From: Chloroflexota bacterium
GTDB taxonomy: Bacteria; Chloroflexota; Anaerolineae; Aggregatilineales; Aggregatilineaceae
Length of the DNA stretch: 7,360 nt
Assembly (NCBI GenBank): GCA_016234525.1
Contig: JACRBK010000188.1
Span: 1-7,360 of the forward strand
Direction of reading: 5' to 3'
This document shows, one piece after another, positions 5,806 to 7,360 of this stretch. The notes beneath the pieces were generated by a model. It was not told the DNA's origin. It saw only the letters and a list, made by a program, of their open reading frames with translations, and did no database searches. Made by a program: the position numbers and the translations under genes. Position 1 is the stretch's first letter, and each line of letters opens with the position of its first letter.

Positions 5806-7350
5806 TCAATTCTGGTCCAATGAAACTCGCCGTGCCAACCAGCGGTCTATGATCCCCAGCACAATCCACCCTACGATGAAGAAAACGGCCAGCAGCAAAA
5901 AGCCTTTGTAGGGATTTACCACTACGATGTATCGCGGCTGGACGTTCAGCACGACGGCACTGGCTGCGGCGTGATTTGCCACAATTGCACCGGCCAACAT
6001 CACCGGAATCAGCAGTCGGCGGCGTGCCCAAGGAATTATGAGTACTAACAGCCCTAATTCCCCATACCAGAGATAGGGATGAGGGCGCGACAGCGAACGA
6101 TAGTGTAGAGACACCCAATCCACCACGCGGCGCACAGTCCAACTGTCCGGAAATGGGGGACACATAGAAGAATCAATGTCTCTTATTACGGGTGTCAACT
6201 GCTCAGCGGTAATTTCTGACTTACCATACAACAACCAATCGTTTTCGATATAGAGCTGAGTCTCGCGCTCTGCTCTGGCATTAGTATCTTCGCACTGTAC
6301 CTCACTCGGCGTAAGTTGTCCTTGATACTGCTGCCCTGAAAAGCGGAGAAAGTCGGTAAAATTTTCGAAGACCTGTTTGCCAAAATCAAGGGGGTGTTCT
6401 TGCAGCATTTCACGATAGGCTTTTGAATATAGTTTTCGTACCTCAGGCCAGTCGCCTAACTGTCGGATCAGGCAGCGGTTGCCATTCTCTTCACTTTCGC
6501 AGTTCGCTTTCATCTCTAAAAGCTGGGCCGATGCCGGGCCATTGTCGGCTTCCAACAGCCCTGAATGGTTGAGCGGACGGCCTAACATAAACGAGCCCGC
6601 CCCGTTAAGTTCGAATTGATCGAATACAATCTGGTTAAAGATGGTGAAAATCATGAGTGCCAACCCATAACTTGCTACCATAACCGTTGTTCGCCACCAG
6701 GCACGGGTTCCGAGCAAAAACAGTATGGCAAATGGCACGATCAAATAGCGCCCTACAGGCCGGATCAGTAGTATCAACGCCAGAAGGATTCCTAATACAA
6801 CATCCCCTTTTGAGAGCTTTCGGTCTTTTTTGATCTGGATGAGGAACAAACAGAACGCCAGACTGAGAACAAACATATACGGTGGTTCTGTAGAAATGAA
6901 ATTATACAGAATACCCGTCTGGGCATCACCGATCACCAGCAGGGCCATGACAAACCCTAACGCCGGGCTATAGGGTCGCAGCCCGATGTAAAACAATACC
7001 CCTTGCAGTACCGACATCACGATCTGCACGCCGACCAGAAGATAGATGCTACCGAGCCAATAATGCGTCAGGTAAATCAACAATGGATAGAGCGGATAAA
7101 TCTGATCGAAGACGTTGGGGGCGTCCAACCCTTTGAACTGTGCTGCATAGAGAAAATAGTCAGACGAGTCAGCCCCGTGCGCCGGGGAATAAGCGATCAG
7201 GAAGATGACCGCCCGTACCACTCCCAATGCCAGCAGCAGCCACACCGTGTAGCGCGTCGCATACACGCTGTGCAGCCGTCGCTGAAGCGCAGTCAACTGG
7301 GGTGAACACAGCTTCGGAGGGCGAAAAAGATCGTTTAACACCGTTTGCAT
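5806..7350 (-). CDS. GT-C-fold membrane glycosyltransferase (ArnT/PMT-like, GT39/GT83 type)
   Basis: This 514-residue membrane protein has the GT-C layout. TM1 lies at about 35-54 (WLLLALGVVRAVIFLIAY). The first outer loop, AHGADSSDYFLYAAQF (57-72), has D61 or D64 as candidate catalytic carboxylate. PLYPLLIYL (86-94) and STEPPYMFVLSLAFCLFLI (153-171) match the conserved helices of ArnT/PMT-like enzymes, as does LLIRPVGRYLIVPFAILFLL. After about residue 240 comes a soluble segment to about 426, then three TM helices with QPRYIVVVNPYKGFLLL near the end, as in related enzymes. The family uses polyprenyl-phosphate sugars to glycosylate lipids, proteins or glycans on the outer face of the membrane. 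The soluble segment holds exactly four cysteines (C284, C293, C353, C397), possibly two disulfides. Only 10 bases precede the ATG and no strong ribosome site is seen there, so the start is likely but not secure. It is the first visible gene of the - strand unit. Confidence 0.8.
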   Translation of the reverse strand: MQTVLNDLFRPPKLCSPQLTALQRRLHSVYATRYTVWLLLALGVVRAVIFLIAYSPAHGADSSDYFLYAAQFKGLDAPNVFDQIYPLYPLLIYLTHYWLGSIYLLVGVQIVMSVLQGVLFYIGLRPYSPALGFVMALLVIGDAQTGILYNFISTEPPYMFVLSLAFCLFLIQIKKDRKLSKGDVVLGILLALILLIRPVGRYLIVPFAILFLLGTRAWWRTTVMVASYGLALMIFTIFNQIVFDQFELNGAGSFMLGRPLNHSGLLEADNGPASAQLLEMKANCESEENGNRCLIRQLGDWPEVRKLYSKAYREMLQEHPLDFGKQVFENFTDFLRFSGQQYQGQLTPSEVQCEDTNARAERETQLYIENDWLLYGKSEITAEQLTPVIRDIDSSMCPPFPDSWTVRRVVDWVSLHYRSLSRPHPYLWYGELGLLVLIIPWARRRLLIPVMLAGAIVANHAAASAVVLNVQPRYIVVVNPYKGFLLLAVFFIVGWIVLGIIDRWLARRVSLDQN

Positions 7351-7360
7351 AACTACTGCC

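Noticed and set aside
5786..6163. 125-codon open frame on the - strand inside the GT-C gene
   Set aside because: It is an alternative frame of a strongly supported membrane protein gene; the sequence is Ser/Arg/Gly-rich without any domain.

Overview
The window is bacterial DNA of moderate GC content (around half), densely coded, with Shine-Dalgarno sites before some genes. No rRNA, tRNA, CRISPR array or insertion sequence is visible. The organism cannot be named from sequence alone. A Gram-negative or deep-branching environmental bacterium such as a Chloroflexota member would fit, but that is only an inference from gene types.

Layout. On the + strand, from the left edge: the 3' two-thirds of an alpha/beta-hydrolase gene (1-504), a 216-base gap with a strong RNA-strand-specific stem-loop, a stand-alone nucleotidyltransferase-fold protein (721-1737), a 298-base gap with candidate promoters, then a two-gene unit made of a DUF354 protein (best start at a CTG codon at 2036, not the GTG at 2123) and a sulfotransferase (3106-4221). 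On the - strand, converging on the sulfotransferase with only 29 bases between stop codons, lies a second two-gene unit: a GT-C-type membrane glycosyltransferase (7350-5806) followed 16 bases later by a Wzx-like polysaccharide flippase (5789-4251).

How they may work together. The four genes from 2036 to 7350 look like part of a cell-surface glycan locus. The DUF354 protein has a GT-B-like fold related to UDP-GlcNAc 2-epimerases and would handle a nucleotide sugar in the cytoplasm. The sulfotransferase could sulfate the glycan using PAPS. The flippase would move the lipid-linked glycan across the membrane. The GT-C enzyme would add a sugar from a polyprenyl-phosphate donor on the outer face. 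The two left-hand genes (hydrolase, nucleotidyltransferase) have no evident link to this pathway and probably belong to a different neighbourhood.

The most useful observation is the non-canonical CTG start of the DUF354 gene: the family's conserved N-terminus is encoded upstream of the first conventional start, in frame, beginning exactly at CTG with an AAGGA site 9 bases before it. I found no convincing new biological system. The other points are modest: a two-cysteine-pair outer loop in the GT-C enzyme, a variant nucleotidyltransferase metal motif, a stem-loop, a possible acetyltransferase remnant and a slippery A-run.
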